A DNA stretch of 64,000 bases, taken from assembly GCA_016208495.1 (NCBI GenBank), contig JACQXX010000092.1, positions 27,012 through 91,011 on the forward strand, in the 5' to 3' direction. The notes beneath the pieces are model-generated. The model did not search any database. It saw nothing but the letters and a program-made list of their open reading frames with translations, and had not been told where the DNA came from. Of this stretch, positions 10,164 to 19,621 are shown in pieces (within the stretch, counting starts at the first letter, position 1; each line of letters begins with the position of its first letter). The translations under genes were made by a program, and so were the position numbers. This DNA is from Acidobacteriota bacterium (lineage in GTDB: Bacteria > Acidobacteriota > Blastocatellia > Chloracidobacteriales > Chloracidobacteriaceae).

Positions 10164-10355
10164 TTGCATTTATAGCCTTTCAGAAAATGATTTCTGTACA
10201 GCGTTCAAGCTTCAACTTGCGAAACCTTTTCCTCCACAGTATTCAAGTTATTGATTTAAATTGAGTTGCCTGATTTGCTCGAAGAAGACAAGCTAAAGCT
10301 TGAACTCTGTACATCAACCCACCTGCTCACTCAGGTGGTACTGACAAGCTCTTCC
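10164..10355. repeat. Intergenic region with REP-like palindrome
   Basis: Between convergent genes. A palindrome at 10319-10338 (ccacctg, loop ctcact, caggtgg) followed by tactga is the inverted relative of the repeated units at 5564-5660. It could act as a bidirectional transcription stop for the two convergent genes, but no T-tract is present. Nothing else stands out. Confidence 0.5.
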
Positions 10356-13300
10356 TTATGTCTGCAATTTCTGCTCGATCAGCGCCCGGATTTCTGCCGA
10401 AGGTTCCCGCTGCAAATGGGTTTTCAAACCTTCAAGCGCCTGTGGATCATTAAACGCAATCAGCAGTTTGACCGCTTCCAGGCGAACATCGGTATTCCCG
10501 TCATTTAAAATCCCCAACATCAATTCAACCACTTTGTCGCTCGACTGGCGGGCCAGTTCCTGCAAGGCGGCAATGCGCACTTGCGGCGTTGAATCCCGGA
10601 GCGCCGCCATCAACATCGGCAGGATTGTCGGGTCGGCGTCTTCGCCAAGCTTGTGAATGATCAAAATTCGCAGTCGGGCATCAGTTTGGGTCAGCGCATC
10701 AACCAGTGCTTTTTTACCCGGCTCCCCAATCGTCACCAGCGCATTGACCAGCGTTTCCGGGCGAACCAGATTTTCAGGAATGCCGTCCTTGTTGAGTTTC
10801 ACCGGTGTCAGCAATAGCGTCGTAAGCGACGAAATGACCGTGGGATCTCCGGACCGCCCAAGCGCTTCAATCGCCGCCGTCCGCACCTGATCTTCTTTAT
10901 CTTCCAACCCAGCCAGCAGCACCTGACGCGAAACATCGGTTGGCGGCATAAAGCCAAGTGCGCGAACGGCATCAGCCCGAACACGGGTCAGCTTGTGCCG
11001 CGCCAGCTTGAGCAACGGTTCCCGAGCCGGTTCCCCAATATTTCCAAGCGCAAAAGTCAACCACCAGCGAACGGCAAACCGGTCTTCGAGTTCAAGCCGC
11101 ATCAGCAACCGGTCTGTCGCTTTTGGATCACGAAGCTCTCCGATTAAATAGGCCGCCATTGCCCGCACCGGAAGGCGGGTATCTTCAAGATAACTCAACA
11201 GTTGTTCGGTCGAAGTTGTCAGATTTGTCGTGCGAACGACCTCCATCACCCCAAATCGGGCGCGGCCATCGGCTTTGCCAAACAAGCCGACCAGTTCCCC
11301 TGGTGAAGTAACCCCAATTTGGACCAGCGATTGCCGGGCGTAGTACCGCACCACAGCCGACGGATCATCCAGCGCAGCCACCAGTGGGGCCACAGCGCGT
11401 TGATCGCGAAACGGCCCCAGAATCCGCGCCACCTGTGCCCGGGCGGTCCAGTTTGGCGTGCGCATCATCTCCAACAAAACCGGCACTGCCTGGGTGTTTT
11501 TCAATTTGGCGAGTGCCGATGCAATTTCAAGGCTCACGGTGGCGTCAGTCGTGGTCTTCAACGCTGCCAGCAACCCGGTGGCGGCCCGGTTATCACCAAT
11601 CATCCCGAGGGCTGAAGCCGCCGCTGCCCGCACGGTCAAATCACTGTCGCGCAGAAGTGCCAGCAACGGTTCAATCGCCCGTGTCTCTTTTAATCCACCC
11701 ACCACAGTGGCTGCGGTGCGCCGGATCAGACTTTCCGGATCGTTGAGCAATGGGACAATCGCCGAACTCTGCTCGGCTCCGCCAAGCTGGCTCAATAGCC
11801 GCAACGCTTCATAGCGAATCTGCCAGTTTTCCGATTTGAGATCAGCCACCATCCGTTCAGGAGTCACTCCAAACCGTGAAAGCCCGGTTCTGGCGGCGGT
11901 TCGGATTTCCGGCGCCGGGTCTTCAAGACTCACAATCAGCGCATCAATCGCGGTACGATCTTCAACTTTTCCAAGGGCTTCGACAGCCGCCAGCCGTTGC
12001 CGGGTGTCGCTTGATTTGAGCAGTTCGGTCAGTTTGGTCACGGCAGTGGCTTCACCCAGTTGCCCAAGCCAGGCCGTGGCCTCAATGCGCTGTTCGGCTG
12101 AAAGTTCAGCATTCGCCGCCCGACCAGCCAGCACTTCGAGCGTCACATTGAACCGCTCAAGCGCCAGATTGATGGCCTGACGCGGCTTTTGCTTGTCGTC
12201 CAGGCGGGCTGCCAGCAAGGCATCAATCGTTTGTGAGGTCTTGAAATCATCCAACACGGTCAACAGCGCTTCGCGTTCGGGCGGTGGTGGCTCTTCTTTG
12301 AGCCGGACAATGATGAGTTCCGGGAGCGATGAATCGTGGGTGGCACGCAGCATCCGGACCAGAATTTCCCGCGTCGGTGGATCAACATCCACCAGCGCCT
12401 GGAGTAAACCGGGCACTGGAACTTTTTCTCCAAGCGCTTCAAGCGCCGAAGCCGCTGCCTGTCGGTGTGGCGAAGCCGTATCCGCCAACAAGGTCAACAT
12501 CAACGGTCCGGCCAGCGCCTCGCGTTTCGTTGTCCAGTCGACAATCAATTCCTGCTGAACCGCCATCGGATACAGCCCAAAATCCCGAATGAGCGCCTCG
12601 GTTTCGCCGGTTTCACCTAATTTGTAGCGTGTCAGGGTAAGTTCCCGGTCAAATTCAAGCGATTCACCCCGCCACGAAGTCACCTGATCTTTCGCTTCAG
12701 CCAGCCTGAGATTTCCAACCGCACGGACAAGCTGGAGTTTTCCTTCAACGGTTTTTTCGGTGGCAATCGCCTGCAAGAGCGCGCTTTTTGCCCGCTCGCC
12801 ACGCAGGTTTTTGAGTGCCTGTAAGGCCACCAATCGCAGGCTTTCATCTTCGCTGTTCATTGCCGTCAATAACACGTCAATGCGACGCGAATCTCCGATT
12901 TGGCCAAGTGCATACACCACACGCGCCCGTGTATCCCAGGCTTCTTTGCCAAACAATTGAACCAGATCGGGCACGGCAGCCTGGATTTTGAGCTGTCCCA
13001 CGGCCTGAACCGCCCGCGCCCGGACAAACCAGTGATCGTCTTTGAGTGCCTGAACCAGTGCCGTGCTCACGGTTGGCGAAACCGTGCCAAATCCAAGTGA
13101 GAACGCCGCTTCGCCCCGGATCATCCAGGCATCGTTCTTGAGTTGCTCCAGCAATATTTTTTCGACTTCGTCACGGGTTTCGGCAGGTCCGAGGCAATCC
13201 TTCAAAAACCGAACGGCGGTCAGACGAATCAGCGGATTGGCATTGCCGACTTCAGCCAGCAGTTCGGCACAGGATTTTTTGGAAAACTGAGCCTCGATGG

Positions 13301-13544
13301 CTTCGAGTTCGGTTTGGGCTTCGGCAGTTTTTGGGGCGGGAGTTGAACGTTTGGAAGGCGTGAGTTCCGTCCCATTTTTCGGACGCGGCGCAACCGGCGG
13401 CTTTTGGGAAGCTGGTTTCTGTGCCCACACCGGATTAACCGTCACAACCAGAAAGCAGGCAAACCCAACCAGTATTCGCCGAATTGTTCGCCAGAGACGG
13501 CTGAACTGAAAAAGACCAGAGGAGTGCAAAGGACGACGTGACAT
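10356..13544 (-). CDS. Secreted HEAT-repeat protein
   Basis: A 1062-residue protein built almost entirely of HEAT / PBS-lyase-like repeats; units such as DPSAVVRYYARQSLVQIG and EPAREPLLKLARHKLTRVRA recur every 30-35 residues from about residue 85 to the end. I chose the ATG at 13544, not an upstream in-frame codon at 13697, because it gives a clear signal peptide (RRILVGFACFLVVTVNPVWA, cut before QKP) and avoids overlap with folK. A Pro/Lys/Thr-rich linker follows the signal. It starts 19 bases after the folK stop, so the two are probably co-transcribed. Likely a periplasmic or surface scaffold; no catalytic residues are evident. Confidence 0.88.
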   Translation of the reverse strand: MSRRPLHSSGLFQFSRLWRTIRRILVGFACFLVVTVNPVWAQKPASQKPPVAPRPKNGTELTPSKRSTPAPKTAEAQTELEAIEAQFSKKSCAELLAEVGNANPLIRLTAVRFLKDCLGPAETRDEVEKILLEQLKNDAWMIRGEAAFSLGFGTVSPTVSTALVQALKDDHWFVRARAVQAVGQLKIQAAVPDLVQLFGKEAWDTRARVVYALGQIGDSRRIDVLLTAMNSEDESLRLVALQALKNLRGERAKSALLQAIATEKTVEGKLQLVRAVGNLRLAEAKDQVTSWRGESLEFDRELTLTRYKLGETGETEALIRDFGLYPMAVQQELIVDWTTKREALAGPLMLTLLADTASPHRQAAASALEALGEKVPVPGLLQALVDVDPPTREILVRMLRATHDSSLPELIIVRLKEEPPPPEREALLTVLDDFKTSQTIDALLAARLDDKQKPRQAINLALERFNVTLEVLAGRAANAELSAEQRIEATAWLGQLGEATAVTKLTELLKSSDTRQRLAAVEALGKVEDRTAIDALIVSLEDPAPEIRTAARTGLSRFGVTPERMVADLKSENWQIRYEALRLLSQLGGAEQSSAIVPLLNDPESLIRRTAATVVGGLKETRAIEPLLALLRDSDLTVRAAAASALGMIGDNRAATGLLAALKTTTDATVSLEIASALAKLKNTQAVPVLLEMMRTPNWTARAQVARILGPFRDQRAVAPLVAALDDPSAVVRYYARQSLVQIGVTSPGELVGLFGKADGRARFGVMEVVRTTNLTTSTEQLLSYLEDTRLPVRAMAAYLIGELRDPKATDRLLMRLELEDRFAVRWWLTFALGNIGEPAREPLLKLARHKLTRVRADAVRALGFMPPTDVSRQVLLAGLEDKEDQVRTAAIEALGRSGDPTVISSLTTLLLTPVKLNKDGIPENLVRPETLVNALVTIGEPGKKALVDALTQTDARLRILIIHKLGEDADPTILPMLMAALRDSTPQVRIAALQELARQSSDKVVELMLGILNDGNTDVRLEAVKLLIAFNDPQALEGLKTHLQREPSAEIRALIEQKLQT

Positions 13545-13563
13545 CACAGAAAAACAACTTCTT

Positions 13564-14091
13564 TCAGCAGAATAAATCGTCTGCCACCCGCCGCACGATT
13601 GACTCATCCTCAAGCTCGGAAAGCAAGGTGCGAAATGACTTGCCCAGCCCTGGGTGAATCGCATCCGGGCACAGATCACACAGCGGTTCCAGAACAAACC
13701 GCCGCAGGTGCAAACGTGGGTGCGGCAGTGTCAACCAGACACCGTCGCGGTGTTCGTCACATGTAACATAGTGCTGGGCATTTCGACAAAGCAGCAAATC
13801 AAGGTCGAGCGTCCGCGCGCCCTTGGGAACGGTGCGAACCCGGCCAAATTCAGTTTCCAGTGCCAGGCAGTCAGCCAGAAAACCAAAGGGTGAAACTGGC
13901 TCAGAAAAAGTCAATTCCACCACCGTGTTCAAGAACCAGGGTTGATCAAGGTAGTCAACCGGCTCCGTTTCATACCATCCAGCCACCCGGCCAGCGACTC
14001 CTGGGCGGGCACACAACCGCTCAATCGCCGCCTGAAGCAACATTATTCGATCACCCAAATTTGACCCAAGTCCAAGGAAGATGATTTGCAT
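13564..14091 (-). CDS. folK: 2-amino-4-hydroxy-6-hydroxymethyldihydropteridine diphosphokinase
   Basis: HPPK transfers pyrophosphate from ATP to the pterin alcohol in folate synthesis, in the cytoplasm. Diagnostic pieces are present: FLGLGSNLGDR at the N-terminus, YETEPVDYLDQPWFLNTVVEL, the ATP/Mg motif RTLDLDLLLC, and LPHPRLHLRRFVLEPLCDL. Length (175 residues) fits the family. The ATG at 14091 gives the usual short N-terminus; a TTG three codons upstream is possible. It lies directly upstream of the secreted HEAT gene with a 19-base gap. No other folate gene is nearby. Confidence 0.95.
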   Translation of the reverse strand: MQIIFLGLGSNLGDRIMLLQAAIERLCARPGVAGRVAGWYETEPVDYLDQPWFLNTVVELTFSEPVSPFGFLADCLALETEFGRVRTVPKGARTLDLDLLLCRNAQHYVTCDEHRDGVWLTLPHPRLHLRRFVLEPLCDLCPDAIHPGLGKSFRTLLSELEDESIVRRVADDLFC

Positions 14092-14424
14092 AAGAAACAA
14101 GGTAAGCGAGTAGCAAATGGTGAGAGACCTAAATATTGACCTCTTCTCCAGTTTTGGTCACAAATGCGGTTGGTTGAGACCAAATGAAAGGACATAAAGG
14201 ACATAAAGGACGAAAAGGACCAGATGGAAGTCAGTTTTGTTCTCACGAAGGCTCAATTTCGGTGAATTTCGATTCCGCTCAATGACCTGGCCGCTGTCTG
14301 GTCACGAGGTGTGTCTCGACCTGGCCGATACTGATCTTTCAACAAAGTGGTGTTATTTTGGGCGAAATTGAGGCCACTCTCAATTCTTCATTCTCAATTC
14401 TTCATTCTTCATTCTAAGTTGGTA
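14092..14424. repeat. Repeat-bearing intergenic gap
   Basis: The segment 14187-14222 holds an aaaggacat-type tandem array, a family seen inverted near 7160 and 33825. At 14380-14416 there is an attcttcattct-type array, a family also found near 30905, 32680 and 39510. Between them lies a unique AT/GC-mixed stretch with two copies of gacctggccg near 14286 and 14319. No gene is supported. Confidence 0.6.
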
Positions 14425-16203
14425 TTAGTGCTCAACCTCCAATCGTTCCAGACTTTCAACGGCATAGACGAGTGTTCCCCAACTAACCACGCCAGTGAGA
14501 ATCAGGCAACATCCCCATCCAAGCACATTCAACCAGATTTCAAATTGGGGGAAAGCCTGCCCCAGCGCGGCAAATCCCATCACGGCAGCAAAGGCAAATC
14601 CAATGTAGGTCAAAAGAAGGAGCGGGGTTAAGCATCCGGCTTTCACCGTGGCCTGCTGCTGTGGATTTTCCCAGTCCAGTTTTGGGAAGATGGCATGCAA
14701 ACCAATCACGATGCTGGTGGCGCCAATCCCAATCACGTAAATCAATCCAAGCGAAGTCAGGACCTCGGTCAAACTCCCTTGGCGCAGGGCCGAAAACAAA
14801 AGGATAAAAAATGTTCCAATCACCGGGTATGGCAGATAAGCCAGGAGGAATTTCCCAAACAGCACCTGCCAGGCTGAGAGTGGTGCCACTTTGAGTTGCC
14901 AATACCCTTTGCCTTCGCGATTGACTCCGGGTCCGAGGGCACCGGAAAGCGAGCTACACAGAAAGAAGGTAATTCCGGTTGTGCCAATCCGCTGAAAAAC
15001 TCGGGCGAGGTCACCCCGATGATCACTTACGCCAAAATCTCCGGTCACAAGCTGGTACATCCAAAAAAGTGCCAGCAGGAGCGGAATAATCAGATTCTGC
15101 AAATTGCGGAAATCACGAATAATCAGCCGCAGGTCTTTATATACAATCGCTCGTGAACCGGCTGGAATGATCCGAAGGATCACATTTTTCAGCCGGATTG
15201 GGAAAGTTTCGTGGGTCTCAAGTCGTAACTGGTCAGAGGTAACCAGCTTTGCTGGTCGGCGGCGCCCGCCAACCGCAATGTTTGACCAACCGGTGTAATA
15301 CAACCGTTCCGTCACCCACAAACACACCAGAAAAACACCCGCCGACACGCCAAAAAAGAGCCCTCCATACAAAATCAGGGCGACCGGGTGATGGTTCCCT
15401 GCCGCAACCAGCGTCCGGCCAGCCCAGCTCGACGGGAGCATCCACGAATCCAGCCAGTTGATCGCAGCCAGTGCCTGTTGGGCGCGTTGTGGGCCAATTG
15501 CCCGAGGCGCAAGCTGCGACAGCATAAAGATGACAATCCCGATGAACCCGCCAATGGCTGCCACCAGTTCCTGTACCCGATGGGCTGGAATGACACGGAC
15601 AATCCCCATGACACCAATGGCCCCCAGACCAGCCGGCAGCAGCGGAATGGAATACACCACCAGTGGAGTCACCACAAAATAGAGCCAGCCAAAGTCCATT
15701 CCAACGCCATATCCCCAGGCCAGCGGCAGCAGAAAAATGGTCAATAACAGATATGACATCTGTAACCCGCTGAAAAACTTGATCACAAACACCGCTCGCA
15801 TCGGGACGGGAGCCACCAGCAGCATCTCCATATCCCCTGACAGGTACAGGGCCGAAAGAATGCTGACCACACTGGTTAAGAGCAACAAGACCAGCACAAA
15901 AAAGAAGATCCCGCTCGGGAGCGCCTCCAATGCCATCAAAATATCAAGACTTGTGATGGGTTGAAGTTCGACTGGCCCACGAGTGGCGGTCCGCTCCAGA
16001 ACAGCATCAAAATGAGGATTGTGGAGTGCTTTGACCGTCAGACCAATTACACTTTTTGAAACCCAGAACGCCGTGACCGCCCCGACCAGTGAAATGGCAA
16101 TCACAAACACGGCGCCAGCCTTTCGCCCCAAACCACCTCTCCAAAAGGTGTTTCGGGCAACCAGCAACCGCATATGAAAAATGACCCAAATGGCGTTGAA
16201 CAT
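14425..16203 (-). CDS. ABC-2-type exporter permease subunit
   Basis: A membrane protein of about 592 residues with 10 or more hydrophobic helices and no ATP-binding motif, so it would be the permease half of an ABC exporter. The segment MEMLLVAPVPMRAVFVIKFFSG is typical of permeases of the putative ABC exporter family, and YKDLRLIIRDFRNLQNLIIPLLLALFW fits the start of a second helical bundle. I use the ATG at 16203, because further upstream the frame runs through ggggttc tandem repeats. No ATPase gene is adjacent, so the partner must be encoded elsewhere. The substrate is unknown. Confidence 0.8.
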   Translation of the reverse strand: MFNAIWVIFHMRLLVARNTFWRGGLGRKAGAVFVIAISLVGAVTAFWVSKSVIGLTVKALHNPHFDAVLERTATRGPVELQPITSLDILMALEALPSGIFFFVLVLLLLTSVVSILSALYLSGDMEMLLVAPVPMRAVFVIKFFSGLQMSYLLLTIFLLPLAWGYGVGMDFGWLYFVVTPLVVYSIPLLPAGLGAIGVMGIVRVIPAHRVQELVAAIGGFIGIVIFMLSQLAPRAIGPQRAQQALAAINWLDSWMLPSSWAGRTLVAAGNHHPVALILYGGLFFGVSAGVFLVCLWVTERLYYTGWSNIAVGGRRRPAKLVTSDQLRLETHETFPIRLKNVILRIIPAGSRAIVYKDLRLIIRDFRNLQNLIIPLLLALFWMYQLVTGDFGVSDHRGDLARVFQRIGTTGITFFLCSSLSGALGPGVNREGKGYWQLKVAPLSAWQVLFGKFLLAYLPYPVIGTFFILLFSALRQGSLTEVLTSLGLIYVIGIGATSIVIGLHAIFPKLDWENPQQQATVKAGCLTPLLLLTYIGFAFAAVMGFAALGQAFPQFEIWLNVLGWGCCLILTGVVSWGTLVYAVESLERLEVEH

Positions 16204-16211
16204 AGGAAAGA

Positions 16212-16381
16212 GGGGGTTCGGGGTTCGGGGTTCGGGGTTCGGGGTTCGGGGTTGGGTTCGGGGTTTTCGAAGGAGGGCGCGGTTCAAAGCAACAGCGCCT
16301 TTACTTCACCCTGTCACGTTGTCACCTTGTCACCCTGTCACTCTGTCACTTTGTCACCCTGTCACTCTGTCACTTTGTCAT
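16212..16381. repeat. Two short-tandem arrays overlapping the rsmA end
   Basis: At 16212-16266 ggggttc is repeated about seven times. At 16311-16381 a tgtcacc/tgtcact 9-bp array runs into the 3' end of rsmA. The second array supplies the TGA stop and the last few codons (NDKVTE) of rsmA. Similar 9-mers occur at 37975-38040. Confidence 0.85.
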
Positions 16382-17195
16382 TCAAACAGGCTGCCAGTCG
16401 GGCAAAGTCTTGGACGGAAAGCGTTTCGGCACGCTGTTGTGGGTCAATACCGGCCTGGCGTAGACAGTTGTCGAGTTGCGAACGATCTCCTGGAATCAGA
16501 GCTGCCAGCGCATTGCTCAGGGTCTTGCGCCGCTGGCTAAACGCCGCACTGGCCGTTCGAAAAAACCAGTCTTCGTGTTGTGGAGCAATCAGCGGCACGG
16601 GCCGAGGAGTGAGTTTGACAATGGATGACCACACCTTGGGGGGTGGAGAAAAGGCACCTGGAGGGACGTCAAACAGATGTTTGATCTCACAGTAAGCCTG
16701 GAGAATAACCGAAAAATAGCCATAGGTTTTATTTCCTGGCCGGCTGCTAATGCGTTCCACGACTTCACGTTGCAACATCACCGTCATATCAGCAAACAAA
16801 TCGCGATGCGCGACCAGTCGTTCCAAAATCGGAGAGGACAGATTGTAAGGCAGATTGGCGACAACACGCGTCACGGTGGGAGAGAATGTCAATTCTGTGC
16901 AGGCTGAAGTGAGCACCTCAGGGAGATTGCAACTCAAAATATCAGCGTGATGAATCACAAATCGGGTGTTTGAAAAGGTGATCCGAAGATAATCCGCCAG
17001 TTCTTGATCCAGTTCAACCGCGACCACGCCTCCAGCAACAGTAACCAGTTTCTGAGTCATGGCCCCTCGCCCAGGTCCGATTTCGAGAACCAGAGTTTCG
17101 CTATCAACACCAGCAGCAGCCACAATTCGATCCACAACACGTTGATCGCGAAGAAAATGCTGGCCAAGGCTTTTACGGGGAGGACGAAAATTCAT
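16362..17195 (-). CDS. rsmA: 16S rRNA (adenine1518-N6/adenine1519-N6)-dimethyltransferase
   Basis: RsmA (KsgA) dimethylates two adjacent adenines near the 3' end of 16S rRNA during small-subunit maturation. Visible motifs: KSLGQHFLRD at the N-terminus, the SAM-binding EIGPGRGAMTQKL, NLPYNLSSPI (the NLPY catalytic motif) and FFRTASAAFSQRRKTLSNAL. Length (277 residues) is normal. The ATG at 17195 gives the canonical N-terminus; the upstream in-frame extension is coded by ggctgaag repeats and is rejected. The last residues and stop come from a tgacaaagtgac array, an odd recent-looking 3' end. Confidence 0.96.
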   Translation of the reverse strand: MNFRPPRKSLGQHFLRDQRVVDRIVAAAGVDSETLVLEIGPGRGAMTQKLVTVAGGVVAVELDQELADYLRITFSNTRFVIHHADILSCNLPEVLTSACTELTFSPTVTRVVANLPYNLSSPILERLVAHRDLFADMTVMLQREVVERISSRPGNKTYGYFSVILQAYCEIKHLFDVPPGAFSPPPKVWSSIVKLTPRPVPLIAPQHEDWFFRTASAAFSQRRKTLSNALAALIPGDRSQLDNCLRQAGIDPQQRAETLSVQDFARLAACLNDKVTE

Positions 17196-17350
17196 GGGCT
17201 GAAAAACCTCGGGCTGAGGGCTGAAGAAACCAGGGCTGAAGACTCGCAAGCTCGGGGCTGAAGAAAACGGGCTCAATACCCTTAACCCCAAGTCTTCAGC
17301 CCGACTTCTTCAGCCCTAAGCCCTAAGCCCTAAGCCCTGGTTTGTTCAGC
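17196..17350. repeat. ggctgaag / cttcagcc inverted repeat element
   Basis: Copies of gggctgaag and gggctcgg words form a left arm (about 17197-17270). A right arm of cttcagccc and ctaagccc words (about 17285-17340) is its complement. This arm-core-arm layout recurs at 17740-17860, 19915-20100, 30120-30235, 36975-37130 and 48095-48195. Confidence 0.8.
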
Positions 17351-17362
17351 CTCAGTCTTCAG

Positions 17363-17665
17363 TTACACTTCGACAAAGACAGCTCCGTCTTCAACTTTTA
17401 CCGGAAATGCTTTGATGTCGTCATTGCCCCGAACAACATGGCCCGTACACACATCAAATTTCCACCCGTGGGTGGTACACATCAGCAAGTTACCTTTCAG
17501 GATCCCAGTCACAAGCGGTGCTCCCTGATGCGAGCAGACGTTTTCGACGGCATATACAGTGCCATCAACCTGTACCAGGACAATCGAAGTCCCGCCAGCA
17601 GATACAGCTTTCTTTTTCCCTGGTTCGATTTCATCAACCATTGCAACTTTAATCCATTCTGACAC
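17363..17665 (-). CDS. Rieske-type [2Fe-2S] ferredoxin
   Basis: A small protein of 100 residues with both halves of a Rieske centre: CSHQGAPL and, about 16 residues later, CTTHGWKFD. It resembles the small ferredoxin subunits of dioxygenases and the NirD type. I chose the GTG at 17665, which follows aaaggggga at good spacing; the frame upstream runs through repeat DNA. There is no signal peptide or membrane anchor, so it is a cytoplasmic electron carrier. No oxygenase or nitrite reductase lies next to it, so its partner is unknown. Confidence 0.88.
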   Translation of the reverse strand: MSEWIKVAMVDEIEPGKKKAVSAGGTSIVLVQVDGTVYAVENVCSHQGAPLVTGILKGNLLMCTTHGWKFDVCTGHVVRGNDDIKAFPVKVEDGAVFVEV

Positions 17666-17699
17666 GGGCACTCCCCCTTTATAAATTTCTTGATTGCAA

Positions 17700-17854
17700 G
17701 TGAAGAGAAGACTTCGGATTGAAAATTTCGGGCTCAGGGCGATTGAAGGGATGAGGGATGAGGGATAAAGGATGAAAGAAAACCAATTCTTCAGCCCCAA
17801 GCCCAATGTCTTCAGCCCGCTTTCTTCCGCTCCAAGCCCGAGGATTTTTCAGCC
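17700..17854. repeat. gggatgagggatgaa / cttcagccc repeat element
   Basis: This element holds a run of gggatgag and ggatgaaag words followed by attcttcagccc and cttcagcccg words. It is the same family as the 17196-17350 element, with the same order of core words as the copies at 30130-30230 and 36985-37125. No gene is supported. Confidence 0.75.
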
Positions 17855-19621
17855 CTATGAATTGGCATTGCCACCCTGCTGGGCGGAAGGATTCAGGAAT
17901 GAAAGGTCCATATTGGCGCGCTTGAGCATGGTTTCGAAATTACCTTTGTCAACCGCCTTCATATAGGCTTCCTGCGGTTCAACAAGCCGACGGCGTACCA
18001 GATCAAAGAGGGCATCATTGAGGAGCACATTTCCTTTTAGCTTTCCAGTTTGCATCGCCGATTGAATCTGGAAGGTTTTCCCTTCACGAATCAGATTGGA
18101 AACCCCGGAATCAATGATCAGGACTTCGAGTGCGGCGATACGCCCGCCACCTTTCTTTTTACACAATGTCTGTGCAATGACCCCTTTAAGTGATTCAGAG
18201 AGCATCACCCGGATTTGTGCCTGCCGGTCAGCCGGAAACTGGTCAATGATCCGGTCCACGGTGGACGGTGCGGTTGAAGTATGCAGCGTTCCAAACACAA
18301 GGTGGCCGGTTTCAGCCGTTTCAATCGCAATCGCAATCGTTTCCAGGTCGCGCATTTCGCCGACCAGGACAATATCTGGATCTTCGCGCAACGCGGCCCG
18401 CAACGCATCTTTAAAAGAAGACGTGTGGTTGTGGACTTCGCGCTGGTTAATCAGACACTTTTTGTTTTCGTGGGTAAATTCAATCGGGTCTTCAATCGTG
18501 ATGATATGGTCACTCCGGTTGCGATTGACATAGTCAACCATGGCACACAGTGTCGTTGACTTACCGCTTCCGGTCGGGCCAGTAACCACCACCAGTCCTT
18601 TGGTCAAATAACATAACTTGAGAATTTCAGGCGACAACCCCAGGGTTTCGGCGGTCAGAATTTTGCTTGGAATGACCCGGAACACTCCACCCATCCCTTT
18701 GCGATCACGAAAGATGTTACAGCGGAACCGCGCGATGGTGCCATACTCATAGGCAAAGTCGGTGTCGTTGCGGCGGCTGAATTCCTCACGGTTTTTATCG
18801 GGCATCAACTCCCACAGCATCCGTTCGGTGTCCTCTGGCGTGAGGGCATCGGTAAATCCTTCCATGACAACCATATCCCCATCCAGCCGCAACATTGGCG
18901 GCGCAGAGGTGGACAGATGCAGGTCCGACGCTTTGAGATCAAGCTGCTTTTGAAAAAATTTATCCATTTCCAGCGGCCCCTGACGACGCGGCCCGCTTGT
19001 CGTCGTTGGGCGCAAGGTCGGAGGTGAGGAAAATCCACCTGGCGGAGTTGGGGTCCGCGGCTGCATCGGTGGCGGAACCGGCTGCTGTGAAAAATGCGAC
19101 GGAGGTTGAGGCGGTGTTGGTAATGGTGTCTGAGGTGGTCGAAAACTCGAAGCGGACGGTGCGGATGGTGGTGCCAGACCACCTGGGGGTGAGGAAGATG
19201 AATAGGCCACGCCACCTGAAGGCGCCGGGGAAGGATAGCCAGAGGGGGCACGTGGCGCAGTGGGTGCTGACATCGGCGGGGGTACCGGCGCGGGTGCCGT
19301 ACCAACTGGACCGCCACCCAATGGACGGAACGTCACTTTCATCGCCCCGCCTTCTTTCGATACCGTTACGTCAAACGGGCCGGCGCCGGAAACATTGACC
19401 TGAAACTGGGTCGTCGGCTGACTCATCAGCGCGGCTTTTTTATCCTCCGGAATAATCGGGGACAAGAGCTTAAAAATATCAAATGGACTCAGTTGTGTTC
19501 GAGTCAGGTCAGTAATTCCAGAGGAATTCATGACGATTGGATGTTTCCCAGCTTGCAAAACTAATTGATCCGCTCCAGCCATGCGCGGATCACGCAAAAG
19601 GCTTTCAATGCTTGCGACCAT
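17855..19621 (-). CDS. pilT: PilT-like type IV pilus retraction ATPase with extra N-terminal domain
   Basis: A hexameric ATPase that powers type IV pilus retraction. The C-terminal ~380 residues are a standard PilT: ASDLHLSTSAPPMLRLDG, Walker A GPTGSGKST, the Asp box IITIEDPIE, Walker B DIVLVGEMRD, the His box GHLVFGTLHT and SGVSNLIREGK. In front are about 115 residues that look like a degenerate second copy of the PilT N-terminal PAS-like domain (ADQLVLQAGKHPIVMN onwards), then a Pro-rich linker of about 110 residues. Start ATG at 19621, with gaggg upstream. At 588 residues it is much longer than the usual 345-380. No other pilus gene is adjacent. Confidence 0.88.
   Translation of the reverse strand: MVASIESLLRDPRMAGADQLVLQAGKHPIVMNSSGITDLTRTQLSPFDIFKLLSPIIPEDKKAALMSQPTTQFQVNVSGAGPFDVTVSKEGGAMKVTFRPLGGGPVGTAPAPVPPPMSAPTAPRAPSGYPSPAPSGGVAYSSSSPPGGLAPPSAPSASSFRPPQTPLPTPPQPPSHFSQQPVPPPMQPRTPTPPGGFSSPPTLRPTTTSGPRRQGPLEMDKFFQKQLDLKASDLHLSTSAPPMLRLDGDMVVMEGFTDALTPEDTERMLWELMPDKNREEFSRRNDTDFAYEYGTIARFRCNIFRDRKGMGGVFRVIPSKILTAETLGLSPEILKLCYLTKGLVVVTGPTGSGKSTTLCAMVDYVNRNRSDHIITIEDPIEFTHENKKCLINQREVHNHTSSFKDALRAALREDPDIVLVGEMRDLETIAIAIETAETGHLVFGTLHTSTAPSTVDRIIDQFPADRQAQIRVMLSESLKGVIAQTLCKKKGGGRIAALEVLIIDSGVSNLIREGKTFQIQSAMQTGKLKGNVLLNDALFDLVRRRLVEPQEAYMKAVDKGNFETMLKRANMDLSFLNPSAQQGGNANS

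Noticed and set aside
13545..13697. Upstream start for the secreted HEAT protein
   Set aside because: It would overlap folK and hide the signal peptide that is clear from the ATG at 13544.
17196..17291. N-terminal extension of RsmA
   Set aside because: The codons come from ggctgaag repeats; family alignments from memory start at MNFRPPRKSLGQHF.
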